Below, in pieces: positions 1-8,178 of a DNA stretch of 64,000 bases. The stretch is from Taishania sp037189645 (GTDB lineage: Bacteria; Bacteroidota; Bacteroidia; Flavobacteriales_D; Crocinitomicaceae). A model generated the notes under the pieces. That model saw nothing but the letters and a program-made list of their open reading frames with translations. It searched no databases and was not told the origin of the DNA. The first letter of the stretch is position 1. Every line of letters begins with the position of its first letter. The position numbers and the translations under genes are program-made. The DNA is taken from NCBI GenBank assembly GCA_037189645.1, contig JBBCIY010000002.1, forward strand, positions 310,001 to 374,000. Direction: 5' to 3'.

Positions 1-2228
1 CTGGCGATTTCTTCAATTTGTGCGTACTTTACAGTTGTATCCAGCAATAGGGAGAAATCACGGCGGACAGCAAATGTTTTCGGCAATTCCTTGTAAACGA
101 TCTTGTTCATCTTCAGGGAGGAAAGGATTGCATCCCAGTCCAGGTCTGCAATGAATATGTCGTTTTTGATTCCGAACTGCTTTTTCAGCTTCCCGGAAAC
201 AAGTCCCATTTCCCCGATCTTATTTTTCAGGAGACAGAGCTGGACACCATCGAGCAAATCTCCTTTTTCAATTGCTTTTTCTTTCAGGAACTTGTCCAGT
301 CCTAACCGTTTGAGTATCGAAAGCACACTTCCTTTCAGGCTGTAAAAACTGTGTGATTCAGAAGCATCGTTCCAGTTTTCAGCAGATTTTTTACCGGTCA
401 CGGCTATCAGCAGCCGCTTGTTTTCCGTGTACTGGGCATATTTATGGTATACTTTACCGAATTCGAACAGGCGTAAGTCGGGATTCTGGCGGTTCTGGTT
501 GTATTCAATCGTTTCAAGTGCGTTGAAGATGAGCGACTGACGCATTACATCCAGGTCCTGGGAAAGCGGGTTGAGGATCGGAACGTTGTGCTCCGCGTTC
601 AGCAGCTCTCCTCCCAGTTTTTCAACATAAGCCGATTTTGTCAGTGAATTGTTGAGTGTTTCGTGAAATCCTTTTCCGGCCAGGAACTCACTGATCGTTG
701 CTTGTATTTTTTCAGGGTCCGGCTTCGGGAAAACTCCTACCGACATGTTCATTTTCTCAGGGAGCGGGATATTGTTGAAACCGTAAATACGCAATACTTC
801 CTCGATGATATCTGCTTCACGCGTTACATCCACCCGGTAAGCAGGAACAATAAGGACTGCATCGTTACCATTGGACGATTTTACCCGGATGCCGAGGTTT
901 TTCAGGATCCGGTCAATCGTTTCCTTCGGAATTTCAGATCCGATCAGTTGATTGCAACGATCGTAATTGAAATGTGCTTCACGTTCTGTTTCGGCCGTCC
1001 CGACAATTGTTTCGTTCATTGCAATTGCTCCTCCCGCTACTTCGAGAATCAATGAGGCACAGCGCCTCAATGCGTATTCAGTCAATGCAGGATCGACGCC
1101 ACGCTCAAAACGGAACGAAGCATCTGTATTCAGCCCGTGCTCTTTTGCCGTCTTGCGTACGGAAACGGGGTTAAAATAAGCCGATTCAATGAAAACGGTG
1201 GTTGTCGTGTCTTTTACACCGGAGTCCAGTCCTCCGTAAACCCCCGCGATGCATAAGTTTTTCTCCCCGTTGGTGATCATCAGGTTCTGTGACGATAATG
1301 TGCGTTCAACGCCATCCAGTGTCACGAATTTCTCTCCGTCTTTTGCTGTTCTTACAACGATTTTTCCATTCAGCTCATCACCGTCAAACGCGTGCAGAGG
1401 TGTTCCCAGCTCACGCATTACGAAGTTGGTGATATCCACTACGTTATTGATCGGGGAAAGTCCAACCGTTCTTAATCGTTTTTGCAGCCATGCGGGAGAA
1501 GGTTTGACTTCGATTCCGGAAATGGTGATCCCCGCATATTTGGGGCACAACTCCGCATTTTCTACCGAGATGGAAACAACAGCTGATTGGTTCGCTGGTT
1601 CCAGGTTTTTTAATTCCGGCAGCGCCAGTGATAACTGCTTTCCATGGTGCACATTCTCATAGGCAATGTAATCCCTTACCACGCCAATATGTCCCATTGC
1701 ATCGGCACGATTGGGTGTCAGACCTATTTCAATGGTGTAATCATCTTCCAGCTCAAACACGGTAGCGGCAGGAGTTCCGGGTTTCAGGGAATTGTCCAGT
1801 ACGAGGATTCCTTCATGGCCTTTTCCCAGCCCTAGTTCGTCTTCGGCGCACAGCATTCCGAACGATTCCACTCCCCGGATCTTGGATACTTTGATCCTGA
1901 ACGCTTCTTCGGGAGTAGGGTACAAGGTTGTTCCGACAGTTGCAACAACTACTTTTTGTCCTTTGGCTACATTCGGCGCGCCGCATACAATCTGTAAAAG
2001 CTCACCTGTTCCTGCATCCACTTTTGTTACTTTCAGCTTGTCGGCATCGGGATGCTTTTCACATTCCACTACTTCACCTACTACCACTCCGGCAAGTCCG
2101 CCTTTGATCGCTTCGATTTTTTCAACTCCTTCAACTTCCAGCCCTGTATCTGTAAGGATTTTATCCAGCTCTTCGGGAGTCGCGGTAATAGCTGTGTATT
2201 GCTTCAGCCAATTGTAAGAAACCTTCAT
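1..2228 (-). CDS. pheT: Phenylalanine-tRNA ligase beta subunit (partial, 3' end beyond left edge)
   Basis: This gene encodes the beta chain of the cytoplasmic alpha2-beta2 phenylalanyl-tRNA synthetase, which charges tRNA-Phe. The frame opens with MKVSYNWLKQYT at 2228 and stays open to the window edge, giving about 742 codons of the roughly 800 usual for the family. The N-terminal tRNA-binding (EMAP/OB) domain shows the typical VECEKHPDADKLKV segment near residues 55-70. The B3/B4 editing region follows, with LGTPLHAFDGDEL and a RFERGVDP motif. The B5 and catalytic-like core follow with DIIEEVLRIYG and NPLSQDLDVMRQSL. The C-terminal anticodon-binding (FDX-ACB) domain begins at the edge and is mostly missing. 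The start is certain because the N-terminus matches the family. The neighbour gene is transcribed away from it. Confidence 0.97.
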   Translation of the reverse strand, partial: MKVSYNWLKQYTAITATPEELDKILTDTGLEVEGVEKIEAIKGGLAGVVVGEVVECEKHPDADKLKVTKVDAGTGELLQIVCGAPNVAKGQKVVVATVGTTLYPTPEEAFRIKVSKIRGVESFGMLCAEDELGLGKGHEGILVLDNSLKPGTPAATVFELEDDYTIEIGLTPNRADAMGHIGVVRDYIAYENVHHGKQLSLALPELKNLEPANQSAVVSISVENAELCPKYAGITISGIEVKPSPAWLQKRLRTVGLSPINNVVDITNFVMRELGTPLHAFDGDELNGKIVVRTAKDGEKFVTLDGVERTLSSQNLMITNGEKNLCIAGVYGGLDSGVKDTTTTVFIESAYFNPVSVRKTAKEHGLNTDASFRFERGVDPALTEYALRRCASLILEVAGGAIAMNETIVGTAETEREAHFNYDRCNQLIGSEIPKETIDRILKNLGIRVKSSNGNDAVLIVPAYRVDVTREADIIEEVLRIYGFNNIPLPEKMNMSVGVFPKPDPEKIQATISEFLAGKGFHETLNNSLTKSAYVEKLGGELLNAEHNVPILNPLSQDLDVMRQSLIFNALETIEYNQNRQNPDLRLFEFGKVYHKYAQYTENKRLLIAVTGKKSAENWNDASESHSFYSLKGSVLSILKRLGLDKFLKEKAIEKGDLLDGVQLCLLKNKIGEMGLVSGKLKKQFGIKNDIFIADLDWDAILSSLKMNKIVYKELPKTFAVRRDFSLLLDTTVKYAQIEEIA

Positions 2229-2408
2229 TGTATTGTAATTGCCGTTTTATTAAGAATGCGAATTTACGATTATTTGAGTAATTATGAATGCTTCGTGGTA
2301 CAATTGGCAATGAAGTGACTGAGACAATACCGGATGATTCGATTTGCTGTGCGGCGTTTATTCCTGGAAGCAATACTCTGCAAGAGGTTAATAATTCCTG
2401 TTGAACCA

Positions 2409-2438
2409 TTGTCAATTATCAATTCTGACGTAACTTTG
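2409..2438 (+). promoter_or_regulatory. Bacteroidetes-type promoter for the HEAT-like gene
   Basis: TTG at 2409-2411 is followed after 19 bases by TAACTTTG at 2431-2438, a perfect match to the Bacteroidetes -7 element TAnnTTTG with a -33 TTG. The GTG start of the next gene lies 20 bases downstream. Confidence 0.6.
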
Positions 2439-2457
2439 CAGGATAAAAATTGATGAG

Positions 2458-2988
2458 GTGAACGTAAAACAGATTAACGAGTATTTGGCTTCGGAGGATG
2501 AAAAGCAGATCAAAAAAGCGTTGAGCGGGTTAAAAGCCGACGGTGATTCAACGGTCATCGTCCCACTGGCAGATTTATTGTTGAGGGATCGGGAACATGA
2601 AAAATACAGGAAAGACATTCTTGAAATTTTTTCCAGTCTGAAAGATACTTCAGCGGTCAATGCCATGATCGAAGTCATTCGTAACGAACGCTATCTGCCT
2701 GTCAGGCAATTGTTGTTGTCCACGATCTGGAATACATCGCTTGATTACACGGATTACCTGTCTGATTTTGTGCTGATTGCCTGTGAAGGTGATTTCCTGG
2801 AGGCGCTGGATTGCCTTACCATCCTGGAAAATCTGCCGGGAGAGATCGAAGAACGGCACATACTGGAAGCTCAGTGGCATTTGAAAGAATACCTGGAAGA
2901 TACAGCGCCTAAAGAAGAGCGAAAAGCACAGATCATTTCTGAAATAGCACTGTTTATCAAAGATGCCGACCAGGGAATCGAAGGATAG
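2458..2988 (+). CDS. HEAT-like helical repeat protein of unknown function
   Basis: A 176-residue, acidic, soluble, all-helical protein with no signal peptide. Segments such as VIVPLADLLL near residues 33-42 and SAVNAMIEVIRNERYLPVRQLLLSTIW near 65-90 resemble HEAT/ARM-type repeat helices, in which stacked helices bind protein partners. The start is a GTG at 2458, placed 20 bases after a good promoter; the next in-frame Met is near residue 70, inside the repeat region, so GTG is preferred. It faces lysS tail to tail across a hairpin. The specific function is not recognisable; the HEAT assignment is inferred from the pattern of hydrophobic residues. Confidence 0.75.
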   Translation: MNVKQINEYLASEDEKQIKKALSGLKADGDSTVIVPLADLLLRDREHEKYRKDILEIFSSLKDTSAVNAMIEVIRNERYLPVRQLLLSTIWNTSLDYTDYLSDFVLIACEGDFLEALDCLTILENLPGEIEERHILEAQWHLKEYLEDTAPKEERKAQIISEIALFIKDADQGIEG

Positions 2989-3020
2989 GTACACATTTCC
3001 AATCGAAGCTGTGAAATAAA

Positions 3021-3055
3021 AAAGGGCAACCAACCGGAGTTGTTTACCCTTTCTT
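3021..3055. terminator. Bidirectional hairpin between convergent genes
   Basis: AAAGGG (3021-3026) pairs with CCCTTT (3047-3052), with inner AAC/GTT pairs, followed by T-rich sequence on the + side and preceded by an A-run that reads as T on the - side. It sits between the converging HEAT-like gene and lysS and probably ends both transcripts. Confidence 0.6.
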
Positions 3056-3075
3056 TTATTAACCAGTAATCTGCT

Positions 3076-4776
3076 TTATTTCATTTTTACAGTCAGCAGG
3101 TCGCCTTCTTTGGTCACCTGTGCGACTCCCATTTTTGTAAGCCCTTTTATCCCGAGGTCCCATTGTTTATTGCTCAGGGCTGCCTGGTTTTTCAGCTCGT
3201 TCAGGTCTATTTCCTTTGCTTTGGACAGGATGTCGTAGATTGCTTTTTCATTGTCCGAAAGTGTCAGCTTTTTTGCTTCAGGCCGCATCTGAGGGAAGAA
3301 CAGTACCTCCTGAATAGAAGGGTTGTTCGTCAGGAACATGACCAGGCGGTCCATGCCGATTCCCAGCCCGGATGTCGGGGGCATTCCATATTCCAGCGCA
3401 CGTAGGAAATCCTGGTCGATGAACTGGCCTGCTTCATCGTCACCTTTTTCTGCCAGGCGCACCTGCTCTTCAAAGCGTTCCCGCTGGTCGATCGGGTCGT
3501 TGAGCTCAGAATAGGCGTTCGCGATCTCTTTCCCGCACACCATCAGTTCAAACCGTTCCGTCAGTTCCGGGTCGTTGCGGTGTGATTTGCACAAAGGAGA
3601 CATTTCTTTCGGGTAATCAATGATGAATGTCGGCTGAATGTAATTTCCTTCGCATTTTTCTCCGAATAGTTCGTCAATGATCTTTCCTTTCCCCATGGTT
3701 TCATCCACTTCGATTCCCATTCCTTTTGCTGCGGCACGTAATTCATCTTCTGTTTTACCGGCAATGTCAAATCCGGTGAAGTCCAGTATCGCCTGGCGCA
3801 TTGTTACGCGTGCATAAGGAGCCTTGAAGTTGATCTTATGTTCACCAAACTGTGCCTCTGTTGTTCCGTTAACGGCAATGGCGCAGTGTTCCAGCAAGCG
3901 CTCCGTGAAATCCATCATCCAGTTGTAATCCTTGTACGAAACATAGATTTCCATGGCTGTGAATTCCGGGTTGTGTGTACGGTCCATTCCTTCGTTCCGG
4001 AAGTTCTTGGAAAATTCGTACACACCATCAAAACCGCCAACGATCAGGCGTTTTAAATACAGCTCGTTCGCGATACGCATGTACAGCGGAATATCCAGCG
4101 CGTTGTGATGTGTAATGAACGGACGGGCAGCAGCTCCTCCCGGTATGGATTGCAGAATCGGCGTTTCTACTTCCATGTATCCCGCGTCATTGAAGAACTG
4201 GCGCATGGCGTTGAACAGCTTTGTGCGTTTGATGAAGATTTCCTTTACATGAGGATTGACCACCAGGTCGGCATAACGCTGACGGTAGCGCATTTCAGGG
4301 TCGGTGAACGCGTCATGCACTTTTCCTTCCGCATCTGTTTTTGGCAGCGGAAGCGGTTTCAGAGATTTGCTCAATAACGTAAATTCCTTCACGTTGACGG
4401 AAACCTCACCAACCTGTGTTTTGAAAACGGTCCCTTTGACACCGATGAAATCGCCGAGGTCGAGTAACTTTTTAAATACCTCGTTGTAAAGGGTCTTATC
4501 TTCTCCCGGGCAGATTTCATCCCGGTTGAAATATACCTGGATCCGTCCTGTTGAATCCTGTAATTCGATGAAGCTTGCTTTTCCCATTACCCGCTGGCTC
4601 ATCATACGCCCGGCAATGCAAACCTGTTTGTTTTCTTCGAACTTGTCCTTTATATCCTTTGCATGATCCGTTACGGGATACAATGCGGCCGGATATGGGT
4701 CAATGCCCATTTCACGAATCTTATTCAGCGTTTCTCTACGTTGAATTTCTTGATCAGACAGTTCGATAAAACTCAT
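3076..4776 (-). CDS. lysS: Lysine-tRNA ligase, class II
   Basis: This class II synthetase attaches lysine to tRNA-Lys in the cytoplasm. An OB-fold anticodon-binding domain (about residues 50-140, CIAGRMMSQRVMGKASF) precedes the catalytic core. Motif 1 lies near 200-215 (VETPILQSIPGGA), motif 2 near 259-278 (FRNEGMDRTHNPEFTAMEIY) and motif 3 near 470-484 (GLGIGMDRLVMFLT). At 566 residues it exceeds the ~500-residue norm. About 60 extra residues follow the core and look like a winged-helix fold (EKAIYDILSKAKEIDLNELK). Such tails occur in other Bacteroidetes LysRS. The start MSFIELSDQE fits the family, and a -7 promoter element lies 30 bases upstream. Confidence 0.98.
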   Translation of the reverse strand: MSFIELSDQEIQRRETLNKIREMGIDPYPAALYPVTDHAKDIKDKFEENKQVCIAGRMMSQRVMGKASFIELQDSTGRIQVYFNRDEICPGEDKTLYNEVFKKLLDLGDFIGVKGTVFKTQVGEVSVNVKEFTLLSKSLKPLPLPKTDAEGKVHDAFTDPEMRYRQRYADLVVNPHVKEIFIKRTKLFNAMRQFFNDAGYMEVETPILQSIPGGAAARPFITHHNALDIPLYMRIANELYLKRLIVGGFDGVYEFSKNFRNEGMDRTHNPEFTAMEIYVSYKDYNWMMDFTERLLEHCAIAVNGTTEAQFGEHKINFKAPYARVTMRQAILDFTGFDIAGKTEDELRAAAKGMGIEVDETMGKGKIIDELFGEKCEGNYIQPTFIIDYPKEMSPLCKSHRNDPELTERFELMVCGKEIANAYSELNDPIDQRERFEEQVRLAEKGDDEAGQFIDQDFLRALEYGMPPTSGLGIGMDRLVMFLTNNPSIQEVLFFPQMRPEAKKLTLSDNEKAIYDILSKAKEIDLNELKNQAALSNKQWDLGIKGLTKMGVAQVTKEGDLLTVKMK

Positions 4777-4805
4777 AATTCTTTAACTTAATTTTTGTAG
4801 GATTG

Positions 4806-4813
4806 CAAATTTA
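4806..4813 (-). promoter_or_regulatory. -7 promoter element for lysS
   Basis: CAAATTTA on the + strand reads TAAATTTG on the minus strand, a perfect TAnnTTTG match 30 bases upstream of the lysS start. No clear -33 TTG was seen at the usual distance. Confidence 0.45.
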
Positions 4814-4870
4814 TGCATTTTGAAAGATAAAAGCGGATATTTGATTAGATAAATTTAACCTTTCAGCAAC

Positions 4871-4900
4871 TTGCAAATATCGAATTAAATGCTATTTTTG
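4871..4900 (+). promoter_or_regulatory. Promoter for the dksA-like/lspA operon
   Basis: TTG at 4871-4873, a 19-base spacer and TATTTTTG at 4893-4900 match the Bacteroidetes -33/-7 promoter. The predicted transcript starts near 4905-4908, upstream of all candidate start codons of the dksA-like gene. Confidence 0.6.
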
Positions 4901-4954
4901 CTGACTTAATCAAACAGAGGATATTTGTACGAATATTCTAAAATGGAGAGAGAT

Positions 4955-5335
4955 ATGAAAGAAACTACTAGATATTCGGATGCGGATCTGGAGGAATTCA
5001 GAGAGTTGATTGAGCAAAAACTGGCGGAAGCGCAAGAGCACCTGAGATTATTGAAGGGTACTTTGTCACATACGGATGATCACGGCACGAATGATACTGG
5101 TCGTACTTTCAATATGATGGAGGATGGTTCAGATACTTTGTCCCGTGAAGAGGTCGCTCAGCTGGCAGTGCGCCAGGAAAAATTCATCCAAAGTTTGCAG
5201 AATGCTTTGATTCGTATTGAGAACAAAACGTATGGAATCTGCCGTGTAACAGGAAAGAAGATCCAGAAAGAACGTTTGTTGTTAGTTCCTCACGCAACAT
5301 TGAGCATCGAAGCAAAGAATAATGAGCAAAAGTAA
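4955..5335 (+). CDS. TraR/DksA-family regulator lacking the zinc-finger cysteines
   Basis: DksA-family proteins enter the RNA polymerase secondary channel and modulate initiation. The first ~70 residues form the acidic coiled coil (SDADLEEFRELIEQKL). The C-terminal module keeps the TYGICRVTGKKI and LLLVPHATLSIEAK layout, but of the four zinc cysteines only the one in GIC remains. This is common in Bacteroidetes members of the family. I chose ATG 4955 because GGAGAG lies just before it. ATG 4943 or TTG 4925 would add 4 or 10 residues. The 3' end overlaps lspA by 14 bases, so the pair is likely co-transcribed and translationally coupled. Confidence 0.88.
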   Translation: MKETTRYSDADLEEFRELIEQKLAEAQEHLRLLKGTLSHTDDHGTNDTGRTFNMMEDGSDTLSREEVAQLAVRQEKFIQSLQNALIRIENKTYGICRVTGKKIQKERLLLVPHATLSIEAKNNEQK

Positions 5336-6020
5336 TTCAATCAGGCGCCCGGCTTTAATTGTAGGAGGGATCGTTCTGTTGCTTCTTCTGCTCGACCAAT
5401 GGTTGAAAATCTATGTCAAAACCCACTTTGAACTGGGGGTGGAATACCCGGTTCTGGGAGACTGGTTTGTAATGGAATACATTGAGAACAGGGGAATGGC
5501 TTTCGGAACGTCCTTTGGCAACAAAGCATGGCACAAGCTGGCGCTGAGCATTTTCAGAATCGTAGCGGTAACGGTATTGATTTACTATTGGTTCAAATAC
5601 GCTAGAGCGGGCAGGAAACTGAGCTTTTTAATTCCGTTCGGCCTGGTCATTGCCGGAGCAGCGGGGAATCTTCTTGATTCGATGTATTACGATTATTATT
5701 TTCCGTATGATCCTTGTTTTCCCTATAACCTGCAACCTGGTTCAGGCATCATGGCCGATTGTGGTTTCTGGGGGGAACTGGAGACGAAACCGAGAGGGTT
5801 CCTGTATGGGAATGTTGTCGATATGTTCAAGTTTGACGCTACCTGGCCGCAGGGCATGCCCTGGTTGGGGGGACAACCCGTCTTTCCCGCGATCTGGAAC
5901 CTGGCGGATGCTGCCATTACAACCGGTTTGCTGATCATTCTGTTCTGGAACAGAAAGTTCTTTCCAAAAGAACAGAAAACGGCGTCAGGGCAGGTAACTG
6001 ATTCCGAGCAAAACGATTGA
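5322..6020 (+). CDS. lspA: Lipoprotein signal peptidase (signal peptidase II)
   Basis: This integral inner-membrane aspartyl protease cuts prolipoproteins before the lipidated cysteine. Four membrane segments are visible, the first at residues 9-25. Conserved blocks are ENRGMAFG (~47-54), the GAAGNLLDS block (~112-120), GNVVDMFKFD (~164-173) with the first catalytic Asp, and IWNLADAAI (~192-200) with the second. Its 232 residues exceed the ~160 of enterobacterial LspA because of a roughly 40-residue insertion rich in Tyr and Pro between GNLLDS and GNVVD, a known trait of Bacteroidetes enzymes. It overlaps the dksA-like gene upstream and, tail to tail, the UbiA-like gene by 36 bases. Confidence 0.96.
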   Translation: MSKSNSIRRPALIVGGIVLLLLLLDQWLKIYVKTHFELGVEYPVLGDWFVMEYIENRGMAFGTSFGNKAWHKLALSIFRIVAVTVLIYYWFKYARAGRKLSFLIPFGLVIAGAAGNLLDSMYYDYYFPYDPCFPYNLQPGSGIMADCGFWGELETKPRGFLYGNVVDMFKFDATWPQGMPWLGGQPVFPAIWNLADAAITTGLLIILFWNRKFFPKEQKTASGQVTDSEQND

Positions 6021-6797
6021 CAGGTCAATCAGCCCAAAATAAAGCAGTGTCTTACTTTCACTCACCAGCAGTAGCAGGATCACCTGTATCGCCACAGCTG
6101 CATGAAACACCCGGTTTTCAAACGATACGATTCCCATTAGCAGGCTTCCGGCAAAAAAGCTGAACAGCAACAACGTCCCCAGTAATTTGGTCGAAACGAT
6201 ACCGATCAGTTGCGGAATGGTGCTCTGGCTCAGGTTATCTGTGTGCACATCGCGGATGTCAAAGGGAAGGATGATCGCGATAAAGTAGAGGAACAATAAT
6301 CCTGAAAATAATCCTGCGCTGTCAACAGGGATGCCTTCATTCACCAAAGGGAAAAAAGCACACGCATATACCCATGTTAAAGCCGTTACGATGATCTTGA
6401 TCCCGGGGATCTCTCGTAGTTTTTTCCCAAAAACAGGGATGGTGTACCAGCAGCAGATAAAGGAAAACAGCAGGGTCAGCAGGATGAGCAGAAGATTTGA
6501 GTTAAAGCAGTATATTCCTAACGCAATTGCTGTGATTAATGATCCCGCGCTCAGGATGACGGATAGGACAGTGATGTTTTTTAAGGTTGGATTGCTGAGG
6601 TTTGCAAACCCTGGCTTATCTGCAATGCGCTGTAACGTATATACGGAGAACGTGAGCAGTGCAACGATCACAGCATAAGCAGAGCTATGTTCCAATGAAA
6701 AATGCCGGGCGATACCGTACGTCAGGAATCCCCCGGAACTGCTGATCACCAGGTCGTTCCGGGTGAAAAAATATGCGGATCTTCTCAACAACTGCAT
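5985..6797 (-). CDS. UbiA-like polytopic membrane protein
   Basis: A 270-residue hydrophobic protein with about eight membrane segments. The segment LPFDIRDVHTD near residues 180-190 matches the second aspartate-rich motif of the UbiA prenyltransferase superfamily, which transfers isoprenoid chains to aromatic or other acceptors. The first aspartate motif (NDxxD) is not recognisable; the equivalent region reads YTLQRIAD. This makes it either a divergent UbiA protein or a non-catalytic relative. The substrate cannot be assigned. Its 3' end overlaps lspA in convergent orientation, and a promoter element lies just upstream in the short gap to the next gene. Confidence 0.75.
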   Translation of the reverse strand: MQLLRRSAYFFTRNDLVISSSGGFLTYGIARHFSLEHSSAYAVIVALLTFSVYTLQRIADKPGFANLSNPTLKNITVLSVILSAGSLITAIALGIYCFNSNLLLILLTLLFSFICCWYTIPVFGKKLREIPGIKIIVTALTWVYACAFFPLVNEGIPVDSAGLFSGLLFLYFIAIILPFDIRDVHTDNLSQSTIPQLIGIVSTKLLGTLLLFSFFAGSLLMGIVSFENRVFHAAVAIQVILLLLVSESKTLLYFGLIDLSIVLLGISYLP

Positions 6798-6813
6798 GCA
6801 ATGAAACGTTCAT

Positions 6814-6821
6814 CAAAAATA
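6814..6821 (-). promoter_or_regulatory. -7 promoter element for the UbiA-like gene
   Basis: CAAAAATA on + reads TATTTTTG on minus, a perfect TAnnTTTG, placed 16 bases before the start at 6797 within the 33-base gap after the amidohydrolase gene. Confidence 0.45.
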
Positions 6822-6830
6822 CGTAATCAT

Positions 6831-8123
6831 TTACTTATTTTGCTGCCTGTACTTCTGTTTGTATTTATTGTACAGTTCTTTTTGCTTGTTTCCCAGATCC
6901 ACAATTTTCCCGTTGATCAGCGCGAAAGTAACATTGTTTGTGCGCATGTCGAGTGCGTTTCCGTCGGATACGAATAATGTAGCCGATTTTCCTGTTTCAA
7001 TGCTTCCGTACTCCTTATCGATCCCGATGATTTTGCATGTGTTCAGCGTAATTGCGGCGACCGCCTGCTCTTCCGTTAAACCGTAGGCATAAGCTGTTCC
7101 GGCCAGGAAAGGTAGGTTGCGGGCGTTCATGGCTTCCATATCCCCTTCATTCTGCAGGCAAAACAAAACGCCTTCTTCCTGTAACCGGGTCGCGGTAGAG
7201 TAGGGTTGATGGACCGGTTCGTCCTCTCTTTTGGGCAAGCTGTGTGTTCTGTACAGCATCACGGAGATCTTCGCGTCTTTCAGCTTCCTGGCAACCAAAG
7301 CAGCATCATAACCACCCACAATGACAGGAGCAGCCAACTTAAAGTAGTTTACAAAATCGATGATGTCATTCAATTGCTGCAGATCATCTGCGTGGAAGTA
7401 AACACGTTTTTTGCCTTGAAAACAATCTTTCATTGCTTCGTATCGCAGGTCCGTTTCCGCTTTTTTATTTCCGGAATGAGCAGATGCTGCTTCAAAGAAC
7501 GCGTACAATTCCTGTTTTTTTGAGGTGTAATCTTTTGATTTTTCCTGGATTGCCCGGTTGTCTTTCATGCGTTGTGTGCTGTTGGGCCAGTTGACATGTA
7601 TTCCGTCATTTGCCAGGATGGTAGCATCTTCCCAGTTCCATCCGTCCATTGCCATGATGGATGAAGCCCCCGAAACGATCCCTCCTCTCGGAGTGGGCTG
7701 GCACAGCAGAACACCGTTTGCCCGCACTGTCCGGATCACTTCAGATTCTACATTGTAAGCGATCTGCGAACGGATGTGCGGATTGTAATCTCCCACTTCC
7801 GCAAAATCCCTTGTAGCACGAACCGCGTCCACCTCGGTGATTCCCAGGGTTGTGTTCGGAGCAACGAAACCCGGGTAGACGTGCTTCCCTTTCAGATCAA
7901 TGATCGTGTCCCAGTCGGAAACCGAATAGCTGTATGCAAGGGAATTTTTAATCAGAGTGATCTTCCCGTTCCTGATCCCAATGGCAGCGCTTTGCATTAC
8001 TTCTCCGTTTCCTACGTGCAGGTGTGCATTCTTGAGAAGCATTGTTTTCTCCTGGGCTGCTGAAGAAAACCAGCAGATGACTGCCAGGCAGATAAAAATA
8101 GTGTGTTTAATAAATCGGTTCAT
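6831..8123 (-). CDS. Exported amidohydrolase-like protein with degenerate metal site
   Basis: A ~430-residue protein of the amidohydrolase superfamily (imidazolonepropionase/prolidase-like branch) with an N-terminal Sec signal peptide (MNRFIKHTIFICLAVICWFS, cleavage near SSAAQ). The family's first beta-strand HxH metal motif should follow the YPGFV segment, but the sequence reads YPGFVAPNTTLGITE, so both histidines are missing. FHADD keeps a later histidine, while the usual catalytic SD reads NEGD. It is therefore probably not a metal-dependent hydrolase. An upstream start at 8138 would add five residues, but 8123 gives a better signal peptide. It lies 55 bases after a related two-domain gene, probably in one operon. 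Confidence 0.82.
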   Translation of the reverse strand: MNRFIKHTIFICLAVICWFSSAAQEKTMLLKNAHLHVGNGEVMQSAAIGIRNGKITLIKNSLAYSYSVSDWDTIIDLKGKHVYPGFVAPNTTLGITEVDAVRATRDFAEVGDYNPHIRSQIAYNVESEVIRTVRANGVLLCQPTPRGGIVSGASSIMAMDGWNWEDATILANDGIHVNWPNSTQRMKDNRAIQEKSKDYTSKKQELYAFFEAASAHSGNKKAETDLRYEAMKDCFQGKKRVYFHADDLQQLNDIIDFVNYFKLAAPVIVGGYDAALVARKLKDAKISVMLYRTHSLPKREDEPVHQPYSTATRLQEEGVLFCLQNEGDMEAMNARNLPFLAGTAYAYGLTEEQAVAAITLNTCKIIGIDKEYGSIETGKSATLFVSDGNALDMRTNNVTFALINGKIVDLGNKQKELYNKYKQKYRQQNK

Positions 8124-8178
8124 GTCTCTATCATTCATTTTTTATGTGTCACCCTTCGTACCTCGTAGATTGATCTTC

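Noticed and set aside
2161..2415. 84-codon minus-strand frame overlapping the pheT start
   Set aside because: It overlaps the pheT 5' end in another frame and lacks any plausible protein pattern.
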